From NCBI GenBank assembly GCA_964449305.1, contig CAYUYM010000192.1, forward strand, positions 1-6,429: a stretch of DNA of 6,429 nucleotides, in the 5' to 3' direction. How positions within the stretch are numbered: position 1 is the first letter of the stretch; each line of letters starts with the position of its first letter. Positions 1-6,353 of the stretch are shown one piece after another. A model generated the notes under the pieces. It ran no database searches. It was not told the DNA's origin and saw only the letters and a list, made by a program, of their open reading frames with translations. The translations under genes and the position numbers were made by a program. The DNA is from CAYUYM01 sp964449305 (GTDB lineage: Bacteria; Bacteroidota; Ignavibacteria; SZUA-365; CAYQST01).

Positions 1-1199
1 GGCGTCCGGATCTCGTGGCTCATGTTCGCAAGAAATTCGCTCTTCGTCCTGCTGGCCATCTCGGCCTGCTCCTTGGCTGCCTGCAGCGATTCGGCCGCCA
101 GCTTGCGGGCGATGGCCCCGCCGATGGACGCCGCCAGAGCCCCCAGCATGGCCTGCTCGTGGTCGTTCCACACATGACTGCGTGTGCAATCATCGAAACC
201 CACGAAGCCCCAGAAATGGTCCCCCATGAAGATGGGTACCACGATGAGACTCACGATCCCCTGCGGTTCGAGGATGGCCCGTTCCAGCTCCGGGAAATCC
301 CGCACGATGCCCTGCACCGCCCTGCCGGATCGGAGCAGGTCATGCCATCGCTGGAACCCGTCCGCATACCGGATGCGCTGAAGCTCGGGGTTGTCGATCT
401 GCGGCTCCACCCTTCCGTTCGTCCATTCCACCACCTGCCGCATGAAGGGTTCATCTGTCCCAGGGTCCGTCAGATTCTCGAAGATGTAGACCCGGTCCAT
501 GTTCGTCGCCGAACCGATCGCGGCCAGCGCGTGCCGTATGGCAGCCTCGTGATCGAGCAGCGTCAGAAGATGGTTCGTGGCATCCGCAACGCCCTGGAGA
601 ATGGCCGCCTGATACTGGATGATCTCCTGTGTGTGCACCCGCTCCGTCGCATCACGCAGGATCCCGGAGATGCTCACACCGCTTCCGCCATCGTCGCTGT
701 GTCGTGTCGCCTCGATCTCGATCCACTTCTCCCCGCCGTCGACATCGGCAAGACGCAGGCTCGAGACATGCGCCTCCGCCTCCCCACCCCCGGCCACAAA
801 GCGCCGGAAGGCATCCAGACGGTCATCCGCATGGAAATGATCGAAGAGCACCTCACCCAACGCGCTCCCGACCTCGATGCCGGTCAGCCGCTTCCAGGCG
901 GGACTGATGAAGGTGATCCTCCCCGTCTCATCCACCGTGAAGAGGACATCACGAATGCTGTGCACCGCCTGCCGGTATTTGCGCTCCGACTCGGCCAGAT
1001 CCTCCGAGGTCCGTTTCAGCAGCGTGCTGATGATGTTCTTGTCCTGCGTCGCACGCTGGTAGCGGAAGGTCATCTGCTCCAGCTGCTCCTCCAGCCGCTC
1101 CACCTCGCGGATGGCTCCGACAAGGCGCTCATCTTCGGGGTGGTCCCGGGCGATCTCCTTCAGGAGGGCTGTGGTGCGGGGGTGTGCGAGTGTTGGCAT
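1..1199 (-). CDS. Soluble PAS-GAF sensor histidine kinase (3' end beyond window)
   Basis: Cytosolic sensor kinase of a two-component system. It would autophosphorylate a histidine and pass the phosphate to a response-regulator receiver domain, which may lie on the same protein beyond the window. My reverse-strand translation gives 399 full codons from the ATG at 1199. There is an N-terminal charged coiled coil (about residues 28-80), then a PAS domain (about 76-188, with DVLFTVDETGRITFISPAW and ending GILRDATER). A GAF domain follows (about 195-365, with VPIFMGDHFWGFVGFDDC near its end), then a linker helix and the HisKA H-box NMSHEIRTP, whose phospho-acceptor is His395. The window edge cuts the gene right after this box, so the ATPase domain is not seen. 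There is no transmembrane segment, so the signal must be intracellular. It starts 23 bp after the FIST gene without a clear Shine-Dalgarno sequence, which suggests translational coupling. The family call is secure; the ligand and any C-terminal receiver domain are unknown. Confidence 0.93.
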   Translation of the reverse strand, partial: MPTLAHPRTTALLKEIARDHPEDERLVGAIREVERLEEQLEQMTFRYQRATQDKNIISTLLKRTSEDLAESERKYRQAVHSIRDVLFTVDETGRITFISPAWKRLTGIEVGSALGEVLFDHFHADDRLDAFRRFVAGGGEAEAHVSSLRLADVDGGEKWIEIEATRHSDDGGSGVSISGILRDATERVHTQEIIQYQAAILQGVADATNHLLTLLDHEAAIRHALAAIGSATNMDRVYIFENLTDPGTDEPFMRQVVEWTNGRVEPQIDNPELQRIRYADGFQRWHDLLRSGRAVQGIVRDFPELERAILEPQGIVSLIVVPIFMGDHFWGFVGFDDCTRSHVWNDHEQAMLGALAASIGGAIARKLAAESLQAAKEQAEMASRTKSEFLANMSHEIRT

Positions 1200-1211
1200 G
1201 GTTGGCAGGGA

Positions 1212-1225
1212 TGACGCCGGCGTCA
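1212..1225. other. 14-bp perfect palindrome over the FIST stop codon
   Basis: The sequence TGACGCCGGCGTCA equals its own reverse complement. It contains the TGA stop of the FIST gene and ends 12 nt before the kinase ATG. As RNA it could form a five-base-pair stem with a CCGG loop. It might tune translational coupling between the two genes or be a small operator. It is too short and lacks a U-tract, so I do not call it a terminator. Chance in GC-rich DNA is a fair alternative. Confidence 0.4.
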
Positions 1226-2353
1226 GCGGATTTCACGGAGGGTGACAAGGGTGCAGGTCTCATTGTAAAAATCGCAATGCCCCCGGGCATTTCTCCCGAT
1301 CTCACCGTAGGTGAACATGCCGATGAGCGGACACTGCCAGAGCTCGTGGGCGCGCGTGATCTCCTCCTCCACAATGGGGCCAAGCGCGGCATGGCGGGCC
1401 ATGCAGGAAAACATCAGCAGGAAATCCGCCCCGGGATTCCGCTCGTGATGTGAGGCAAGATCGGTCTTCGCGTAGTCCACCACCTCGAATCCCGGAGAGC
1501 TCGAAAAACGCACACGCGCGAATTGCGGAACCGTGCCGGCGAAGACGAGCGAGCGCGTGGCATGATCCACACCGACGACGGCGCGAAGCACGCTGGTGTT
1601 GTCCTCCCGGTGCACGAGCATGGGATACTCCACGCCGATGCCGGGCAGATCCTCGGGCTGAATGCCGAGATACCGCGTGTAGACATCAAGCGCGGGAATG
1701 TTGTCGATGGTGCGGACAACGTTTCCCTGCGACGAGGTCACGATCTTTTCGGCACCAAGCCCGATCCAACCACTCGTCGCGATGCCGCTGACCGCCACCT
1801 TCCGCCCATCGAGCACCAGCACCACGGCTCCCGGCGTCACATGCCCGCCATTGGTGAACACACTCGTCTCCGTGAAGCGCCAGTCATCCCCCGACAGCCC
1901 GCCGAAGAGCGCCACGTCCGCCCCTGCCACCGAGGTCACGCCACGGACAAAATCCTCGCCATCAAGGGCGAGGCCGCCCAGTGCGGCAATGATGACCGGC
2001 TGGTCGAACTGCCCGATGCTCCATTCAGCCACCGCCCTGCCCAGGGCCCAAGCCCCGTCATCACCGTGAAACGTGCGCAGGTGGACAGCCGACGCGTCCA
2101 TCTCCAGCAGGCTCACCACCGCCGAGCGCTCATGGACGCTGGATTCTGGACCGACGGCAAGTATCTCGCCACAGGTCGTCGCCCCGAATACAGGAAAGGG
2201 GACATCAGCCAGCGCCTCTGCCACCACGCGGGCATCGAGGGAGACAGATGTGAACATGATGCCCACCGTGGGGGTGAACCCCTCGGCCATGGCCTGCTGC
2301 ACGTTGGTGATGATGTGCTCCGCCGATTCAGCGACAAAGGAATGGGAACGCAT
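1223..2353 (-). CDS. FIST N/FIST C domain sensory protein (NosP-like candidate)
   Basis: A 376-aa soluble protein, full length for the FIST family, whose members bind small ligands and feed signals to kinases, chemoreceptors or cyclic-di-GMP enzymes. The N-terminal FIST domain (about residues 25-215) shows VFGATTCGEI at 55-64 and GGLSGDD at 151-157. The FIST_C domain (about 220-365) shows FLLMFSCMAR at 311-320, GMFTYGEIG at 345-353 and the closing NETCTL at 364-369. No signal peptide or membrane segment is visible. The next gene, 23 bp downstream, is a PAS-GAF histidine kinase, so this is probably its sensory partner. A subgroup of FIST proteins, NosP, binds haem and senses nitric oxide beside a kinase in just this arrangement. 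I cannot confirm haem binding from sequence; His171, His263, His302, His303 and His321 are among the candidate ligands. The start is ATG with only a weak AGG upstream. The family call is sure, the ligand is not. Confidence 0.92.
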   Translation of the reverse strand: MRSHSFVAESAEHIITNVQQAMAEGFTPTVGIMFTSVSLDARVVAEALADVPFPVFGATTCGEILAVGPESSVHERSAVVSLLEMDASAVHLRTFHGDDGAWALGRAVAEWSIGQFDQPVIIAALGGLALDGEDFVRGVTSVAGADVALFGGLSGDDWRFTETSVFTNGGHVTPGAVVLVLDGRKVAVSGIATSGWIGLGAEKIVTSSQGNVVRTIDNIPALDVYTRYLGIQPEDLPGIGVEYPMLVHREDNTSVLRAVVGVDHATRSLVFAGTVPQFARVRFSSSPGFEVVDYAKTDLASHHERNPGADFLLMFSCMARHAALGPIVEEEITRAHELWQCPLIGMFTYGEIGRNARGHCDFYNETCTLVTLREIR

Positions 2354-2410
2354 GAGGGGAGACCTGTCTGTCGGAAGGAAACACCAGGACGGGACCGCCG
2401 CGCGAGTCGC

Positions 2411-3400
2411 CTAGGTGATGAACGTGAGAAACTCCTCGTTGCCGAGGTCCGGGAAGAACTCCTGAAGGTGTGCCTCGTCGAGGACGGCGGCCAGGTCGGT
2501 GCGAGCATACGGACAGCCGATCCACAGGCGTTCGAAGCGTTCCATGTCCTGCAAGCTAAAGAAGTCGCCAAACAAACGAAAGTCCGTGATCACGCCCTTT
2601 TCCACCTCCATGCGGAGATCGATCTCCCCGAAGGAGAAGCGATGGACCCGCTGGATGTTGAACGCGGGCGATTTCCCGAAATTCCATTCCCAGCTCCGGT
2701 ATTTCTCCTCCGCAAGGCGATGGACGTTGTCCCAATCCTCCTGTGTCAGCTCAAGCTCGGGAATCACCGCGACCCCCTCGAACACGGAGGCGAGGATCTC
2801 CTGGCGGAACTCCTCGATGGTCATGGGTGCGTGGAGGTACTCGCTGATGTTGGCGACGCGGCTGCGGATGGATTTGAGGCCCTTGGATTCGATCTTTCCG
2901 GGTTTGACATTCAGCGCACTCACCACATGCTCGATCTCCGAGTTGAACAGCAGCGTCCCGTGACTGAACATGCGCCTCGCTCCAAAGTACTGGGCATTGC
3001 CTGAGATCTTCCGACCGTCCACGGTGATGTCGTTCCGGCCGCTCAACTGGGCGTTGACCCCCATGCCGTGCAGGGCGCGGACCACGGGCTCGGTGAAGGC
3101 CCGGAAATCGACCCGGGCTGCCGGATCCTTCGTCGTGATGAAGCTGAAGTTGAGGTTGCCGAGATCGTGGTACACGGCACCCCCACCCGAAATCCGGCGC
3201 ACCACCTGGATGGACTTCGCCTCGACGTACGAGGTGTTGATTTCCTCGATGGTGTTCTGATGCCGCCCGATGATGATCGAGGGACGGTTGATGTAGAACA
3301 GGAGAAAGCTCTCGTCGGTGTCGATCCGCTGAAGGATGTGGTCCTCGAGAGCGAGGTTGAGGCTGGGATCAGTGATGCTGCGGTTGTCGATGAACTTCAT
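2411..3400 (-). CDS. lplA: Lipoate-protein ligase A
   Basis: A 329-aa cytosolic enzyme that activates lipoate with ATP to lipoyl-AMP and transfers it to a lysine on lipoyl domains of 2-oxoacid dehydrogenases or glycine cleavage H protein. Family motifs are in order: IIIGRHQNT at 42-50, RRISGGGAVYHDLGNLNFSF at 68-87 (the lipoate-binding glycine loop), and GRNDITVDGRKISGNAQY at 121-138 with the catalytic-type lysine Lys131. HGTLLF follows at 147-152. A C-terminal accessory domain (about 245-329) is present, so the protein should carry out both half reactions by itself, unlike the split archaeal-type ligases. I chose the ATG at 3400 because the homologous reading begins MKFIDNRSITDPSLNLALE; the frame stays open far upstream, but that part overlaps sthA and is meaningless. 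It begins 9 nt after the last base of the sthA stop codon without a clear ribosome-binding site, so it is most likely co-transcribed and translationally coupled with sthA. Confidence 0.95.
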   Translation of the reverse strand: MKFIDNRSITDPSLNLALEDHILQRIDTDESFLLFYINRPSIIIGRHQNTIEEINTSYVEAKSIQVVRRISGGGAVYHDLGNLNFSFITTKDPAARVDFRAFTEPVVRALHGMGVNAQLSGRNDITVDGRKISGNAQYFGARRMFSHGTLLFNSEIEHVVSALNVKPGKIESKGLKSIRSRVANISEYLHAPMTIEEFRQEILASVFEGVAVIPELELTQEDWDNVHRLAEEKYRSWEWNFGKSPAFNIQRVHRFSFGEIDLRMEVEKGVITDFRLFGDFFSLQDMERFERLWIGCPYARTDLAAVLDEAHLQEFFPDLGNEEFLTFIT

Positions 3401-3408
3401 GCGCGGGG

Positions 3409-4806
3409 TCAGAAGATGCGGTTGAGGCCGTTGAGCGCTGCGACGCGATAGGCCTCGGCCATGGTGGGGTAATTGAAGGTGTTCTTCGTGAAGAAGGTGA
3501 TGGTGTTGGCGTTGCCGGGTTGGGCCATGATTGCCTGCCCTATGTGGAGGATCTCCGCCGCCTGGTGCCCGAAACAGTGGATGCCGAGGATCTCGAGCGT
3601 CTCCCGGTGGAAGAGGATCTTGAGCACACCCGTGGTGTGCCCGGTGATCTGTGCGCGGGCGATGTTGCGGAAGTACGCATGGCCGATCTCGTAGGGCACC
3701 CGTGCTGCCGTCAGCTCGCGTTCGGTCCGCCCCACGTAACTGATCTCCGGCATGGTGTAGATGCCGGTGGGGAGAAGACGCGAAAAGGCCGGCGTCTCCT
3801 CGCCGCTCAGGATGTGTTCGCCCACGTAGCGCCCCTGGTCGTAGGCCACGCCAGCGAGCGAGGGGTAGCCCACGATGTCGCCGACGGCATAGATGTGTGG
3901 ATGAAGCGTCTGGTAGTTGTCGTTCACCGTGATGTTCCCACGGTGGTCGGGCACGATGCCGAGCGTGTCGAGGCCGAGCCCGCGGGAGTTGCCTGTGCGC
4001 CCGTTGGCCCAAAGCAGATGGTCGGATTTGATCTTCTTGCCCGTGGCCAGATGAAGGATGACGCTGTCGTCCAGGGTCTCCACCCGTTCATATTCCTCGT
4101 TGTGGCGGATCAGCACCCCCTGCTCGCGCAGGTGGTAGCTCAAGGCATCGGAAATCTCATCATCCATGAAGGCGAGAAGCCGGTCGCGCGTGTTGACAAG
4201 ATTCACCTTCACGCCGAAACAGCGGAACGCCGATGCGTATTCGCAGCCGATGACACCGGCACCGTAGATCGTGATGGAATGCGGCGTCGTGTCCACATCG
4301 AGCACCGTATCGCTGTCCAGCACACGCGGGTGGGTGAAATCCACATCGTCAGGATGATAGGGACTCGAGCCGGCGGCGATCACGAAGTGGTCGGCCTGAT
4401 ACTGCTGTGTGATGCCCTCCGGGCCCTGGACAGACACCGTCCGCTCATCCAGAAAGGTGGCATGCCCCTCGAGCACATCGATCTCGTTCCGCTCGTAGTA
4501 CCCGAGCCGTTCACGCACCTGCAGGCCCACCACATGCTGCACCATCGCCATCAGGTCGGCATAGGACAGACGCATGGTGGAGGTGGACTGGGTGAAAAGG
4601 ATGTTGGACCGAAGATCCGCCATCTGCTGCACGGTGTGGATGAAGGTCTTGCTTGGGATCGTCCCCCAGTGGGTGCAGCCACCACCGACCTTGTGATATT
4701 GCTCGATGATGGCGACGCGCCGGCCCCCCTTTGCAGCCTTGATCGATGCCCCCTCCCCTGCCGGGCCGGAGCCGATGACGATGACATCATATGACTTTGC
4801 GGACAT
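3409..4806 (-). CDS. sthA: Soluble (Si-specific) NAD(P)+ transhydrogenase
   Basis: A 465-aa cytosolic FAD enzyme that moves hydride between NADPH and NAD+, balancing the two pools. It matches E. coli SthA (466 aa) over its whole length as I remember that sequence. The FAD-binding GxGxxG is in IGSGPAGEGA (11-20). The active-site region reads GGGCTHWGTIPSK (41-53), with Cys44 present but Thr49 in place of the second redox cysteine of lipoamide dehydrogenases. The NAD(P)-binding motif is YGAGVIGCEYAS (181-192). AVGDIVGYPSLA (307-318) is the second FAD contact, and the C-terminus has FNYPTMAEAYRVAALNGLNR (444-463), without the catalytic His of disulfide reductases. These substitutions mark SthA rather than a lipoamide dehydrogenase. 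I chose the ATG at 4806 for homology and a GAGAGG upstream; the open frame continues to 4881 with no family resemblance. It is the first gene of the minus-strand cluster, and lplA follows directly. Confidence 0.96.
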   Translation of the reverse strand: MSAKSYDVIVIGSGPAGEGASIKAAKGGRRVAIIEQYHKVGGGCTHWGTIPSKTFIHTVQQMADLRSNILFTQSTSTMRLSYADLMAMVQHVVGLQVRERLGYYERNEIDVLEGHATFLDERTVSVQGPEGITQQYQADHFVIAAGSSPYHPDDVDFTHPRVLDSDTVLDVDTTPHSITIYGAGVIGCEYASAFRCFGVKVNLVNTRDRLLAFMDDEISDALSYHLREQGVLIRHNEEYERVETLDDSVILHLATGKKIKSDHLLWANGRTGNSRGLGLDTLGIVPDHRGNITVNDNYQTLHPHIYAVGDIVGYPSLAGVAYDQGRYVGEHILSGEETPAFSRLLPTGIYTMPEISYVGRTERELTAARVPYEIGHAYFRNIARAQITGHTTGVLKILFHRETLEILGIHCFGHQAAEILHIGQAIMAQPGNANTITFFTKNTFNYPTMAEAYRVAALNGLNRIF

Positions 4807-4810
4807 GGAA

Positions 4811-4816
4811 CCTCTC
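4811..4816 (-). promoter_or_regulatory. Likely ribosome-binding site of sthA
   Basis: GAGAGG on the minus strand ends 4 nt before the ATG at 4806. The spacing is a little short, but it supports this start over the two upstream in-frame ATGs at 4851 and 4881. Confidence 0.5.
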
Positions 4817-4830
4817 AGATGGAAGCGAGC

Positions 4831-4838
4831 ACCTCCTT
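4831..4838 (-). promoter_or_regulatory. Orphan perfect Shine-Dalgarno sequence upstream of sthA
   Basis: The minus strand reads AAGGAGGT, the best anti-16S match in the window, but it ends 24 nt before the sthA ATG, too far for normal use. No ATG, GTG or TTG start sits 5-10 nt after it. It might be a ribosome standby site or serve an unusual CTG start at 4818 in frame with sthA. Chance is also possible. Confidence 0.3.
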
Positions 4839-4953
4839 GGAAAATACGCATTTCGCTGTCACCTTGCCATGCGCTGTGCAACCCTTCGCCTCATTCCACG
4901 TCAAAGCAGTCCGTAACGGAGTGCCTTTCCACGAGCACCGCTTCCCCCCCCTC

Positions 4954-5406
4954 ATGAACACGCCCGCACCCTTCCATTTCTCCACCTGGCTTGCCGGACC
5001 CCGGATTCGCACCGTGCTCTATGCCCTGGCCATCGTGCTTGGAATCGGTGCGTCCATCATCCTGTTGCAGAAGCCTGGTGGAGACACCCGACAGGCGGGG
5101 GATCTGGGTGACACCGAGCAGGAGATGCTTTTCGATGCACAGGCCGACATCGACCAGGCCATCCGGTACTACGAATCCGCCATCTCCAAGCTCACCGTCC
5201 TCGCGGAGAACAACGTCCCCAACCTCGACACCACCTTCGTCGCCCTTCAGCGCGAGCGCATCGCCGAGCTCCGGACCTCCATCGATGAGTGCAAACAGGC
5301 CCTCAAAGAGAACAAGCTCCATCCCGAGGTGCAGTTCTACCTGTTGACGGCCTACAACGACCTGCAGGGAACTCTGCAGGAAATGATCGATACAACCAAG
5401 AACTGA
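4954..5406 (+). CDS. Single-pass membrane protein with extracytoplasmic helical domain
   Basis: A 150-aa protein of no firmly recognised family. A short N-terminal tail with Arg17 and Arg19 precedes one hydrophobic segment (about 21-38), which predicts a signal anchor with the N-terminus inside. The rest (about 55-148) is polar and strongly helical, in about three helices: 57-87, 93-120 and 124-148. The signature includes DQAIRYYESAISKL (67-80), the NLDTTF turn (90-95), IDECKQALKEN (110-120) and HPEVQFYLLTAYNDLQ (123-138). This resembles, from memory, the helical module that follows the membrane segment in proteins of ECF sigma/anti-sigma operons, but no zinc-finger anti-sigma domain is present. 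The ATG at 4954 gives a compact signal anchor; the frame is open back to an ATG at 4819, which would add 45 residues without visible structure. Neither start has a good ribosome-binding site. The DUF4097 gene follows 24 bp downstream, so the two probably form an operon. The gene is likely real; its function is unknown. Confidence 0.8.
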   Translation: MNTPAPFHFSTWLAGPRIRTVLYALAIVLGIGASIILLQKPGGDTRQAGDLGDTEQEMLFDAQADIDQAIRYYESAISKLTVLAENNVPNLDTTFVALQRERIAELRTSIDECKQALKENKLHPEVQFYLLTAYNDLQGTLQEMIDTTKN

Positions 5407-5418
5407 CACCGCATCCGC

Positions 5419-5423
5419 AAGGA
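5419..5423 (+). promoter_or_regulatory. Ribosome-binding site of the DUF4097 gene
   Basis: AAGGA lies 7 nt before the ATG at 5431, a normal spacing. It is the clearest ribosome-binding site in a usable position in the window and fixes the start directly ahead of a good signal peptide. Confidence 0.65.
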
Positions 5424-5430
5424 TACCGCC

Positions 5431-6345
5431 ATGAAGATCCGTCATATTCTCCCACTCCTGCTTCTCCTCGCGGCCACCGCCGCCGCGCAACACTATGAGC
5501 GCCGCATCGACCGCCGCTTCGACGTCGATCCCAGACCCCGCATTGTGATCGACAGCCGCTACGGCTCCGTCCGTGTCACCGGCACCGACAAGCCCGTTGT
5601 CACCGTCAACGCCGTGGTACGCGTCAAGGATGAATCCCAGGATGATGCACGGCGCATCGCCGAGGACGTCCGCATCGACATCACCGGATCACGCAACGAC
5701 GTCCGCGTTGTCACCCGCTTTGAGGACGAGGGTCTGGGGCGTGACCGCTCCGTCGAGATCCTGCTGACGCTCTCCATCCCCACTGGCAGCAGGCTCGGCA
5801 TCTCCAACAAATTCGGTCCTGTCAACGTGAAGGGCGTGACAGGCGAGGTGAAGTCCGTCAACCAGTTCGGCGCGGTCGAGGTGCTCAACTCGGGCAACGT
5901 CGTCGTCGAAAACAGCTTCGGCAGCACCATGCTCGGCGCCATCACGGGAGCGATCCGCATCACCGGCAGGAACGGCAGGATCAAGGCCTACGACATCCCC
6001 GGAGGCAGCATCACCAACGCCTACGGCAGCATCGACGTCACCAACGCCCGTGGGCCATTGCAGGTCACATCAAAGATGGGGGAAGTCACCCTGCGCGGCC
6101 TCGCCGGCGGCACCATCAAGAGCGAATACGGAAAGATCGCCATCATCCTGGCCAGAAGCTTCAGCGGCACCATCACCGCCGAAACATCCTTTGGTGACAT
6201 CGACAGCGACCTCGACATCGACATCCAGCGTCACGGCACCAAGGCCACCGCCCGCGGCCGACACGGCACCGGCAACGCCACCCTCACCGTCACCAACAAA
6301 TTCGGCGCCATCACCCTGACCCGTGCCTCCCACCAAACCCCCTGA
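5431..6345 (+). CDS. Secreted DUF4097-family beta-solenoid protein
   Basis: A 304-aa exported protein of the DUF4097 (putative adhesin-like) family, whose biochemical role is not established. The N-terminus is a clear signal peptide: KIRH, a hydrophobic run of Leu and Ala, and likely cleavage near residues 19-20 (TAAAQ). The mature part opens with RRFDVDPRPRIVIDSRYGSV, typical of the family start, then an alpha/beta stretch to about 120. From 126 it runs as a beta solenoid, each turn beginning with an Asn/Ser-x-aromatic-Gly corner: NKFG 126, NQFG 144, NSFG 161, NAYG 196, SEYG 231, TSFG 252 and NKFG 289, with degenerate corners at 179 and 214. An acidic strand with Asp at 256, 258, 260, 262 and 264 lies in a longer penultimate turn. 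There is no membrane anchor or lipobox, so it should be free in the periplasm or secreted. It follows the helical membrane protein by 24 bp. The family call is good; the function is unknown. Confidence 0.88.
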   Translation: MKIRHILPLLLLLAATAAAQHYERRIDRRFDVDPRPRIVIDSRYGSVRVTGTDKPVVTVNAVVRVKDESQDDARRIAEDVRIDITGSRNDVRVVTRFEDEGLGRDRSVEILLTLSIPTGSRLGISNKFGPVNVKGVTGEVKSVNQFGAVEVLNSGNVVVENSFGSTMLGAITGAIRITGRNGRIKAYDIPGGSITNAYGSIDVTNARGPLQVTSKMGEVTLRGLAGGTIKSEYGKIAIILARSFSGTITAETSFGDIDSDLDIDIQRHGTKATARGRHGTGNATLTVTNKFGAITLTRASHQTP

Positions 6346-6353
6346 GCCATCTC

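Larger units (their letters stand above)
4807..4953. promoter_or_regulatory. Divergent intergenic region between sthA and the membrane protein gene
   Basis: This 147-bp region separates two divergently read genes, so promoters for both strands should lie here. The best sigma-70-like match I find on the minus strand is TTGACG (4904-4899) and, 17 bp on, TTGCAC (4881-4876). The second hexamer is poor, so I give it little weight. I see no Bacteroidota-type TAnnTTTG box in good position on either strand. A perfect AAGGAGGT lies at 4838-4831 on the minus strand and is listed separately. The plus-strand reading frame of the next gene is open from 4819, but I judge this part non-coding. Confidence 0.55.

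Noticed and set aside
15..1214. 399-codon open frame on the plus strand
   Set aside because: It lies fully antisense to the PAS-GAF kinase, whose translation shows clear domains. The plus-strand translation is rich in His, Arg and Pro and has no recognisable motif.
2354..2410. Terminator or strong promoter between lplA and the FIST gene
   Set aside because: I found no stable hairpin with a T-run and no convincing -35/-10 pair in the 57 bp.
1523..3004. 493-codon open frame on the plus strand
   Set aside because: It is antisense to both the FIST gene and lplA and spans their boundary. This is what GC-rich codon bias on the opposite strand produces.
3401..4012. Upstream extension of the lplA frame, which would add about 200 residues
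   Set aside because: The added part overlaps sthA in another frame, is Arg/His/Pro-rich, and precedes the natural start of the ligase.
3520..4794. 424-codon open frame on the plus strand
   Set aside because: It is antisense to sthA, whose identity is certain, and it has no family resemblance of its own.
3409..4806. Calling the flavoprotein a dihydrolipoamide dehydrogenase because lplA is next to it
   Set aside because: The second redox cysteine is Thr49, the C-terminal catalytic His motif is replaced by FNYPT, and the whole-length match is to SthA.
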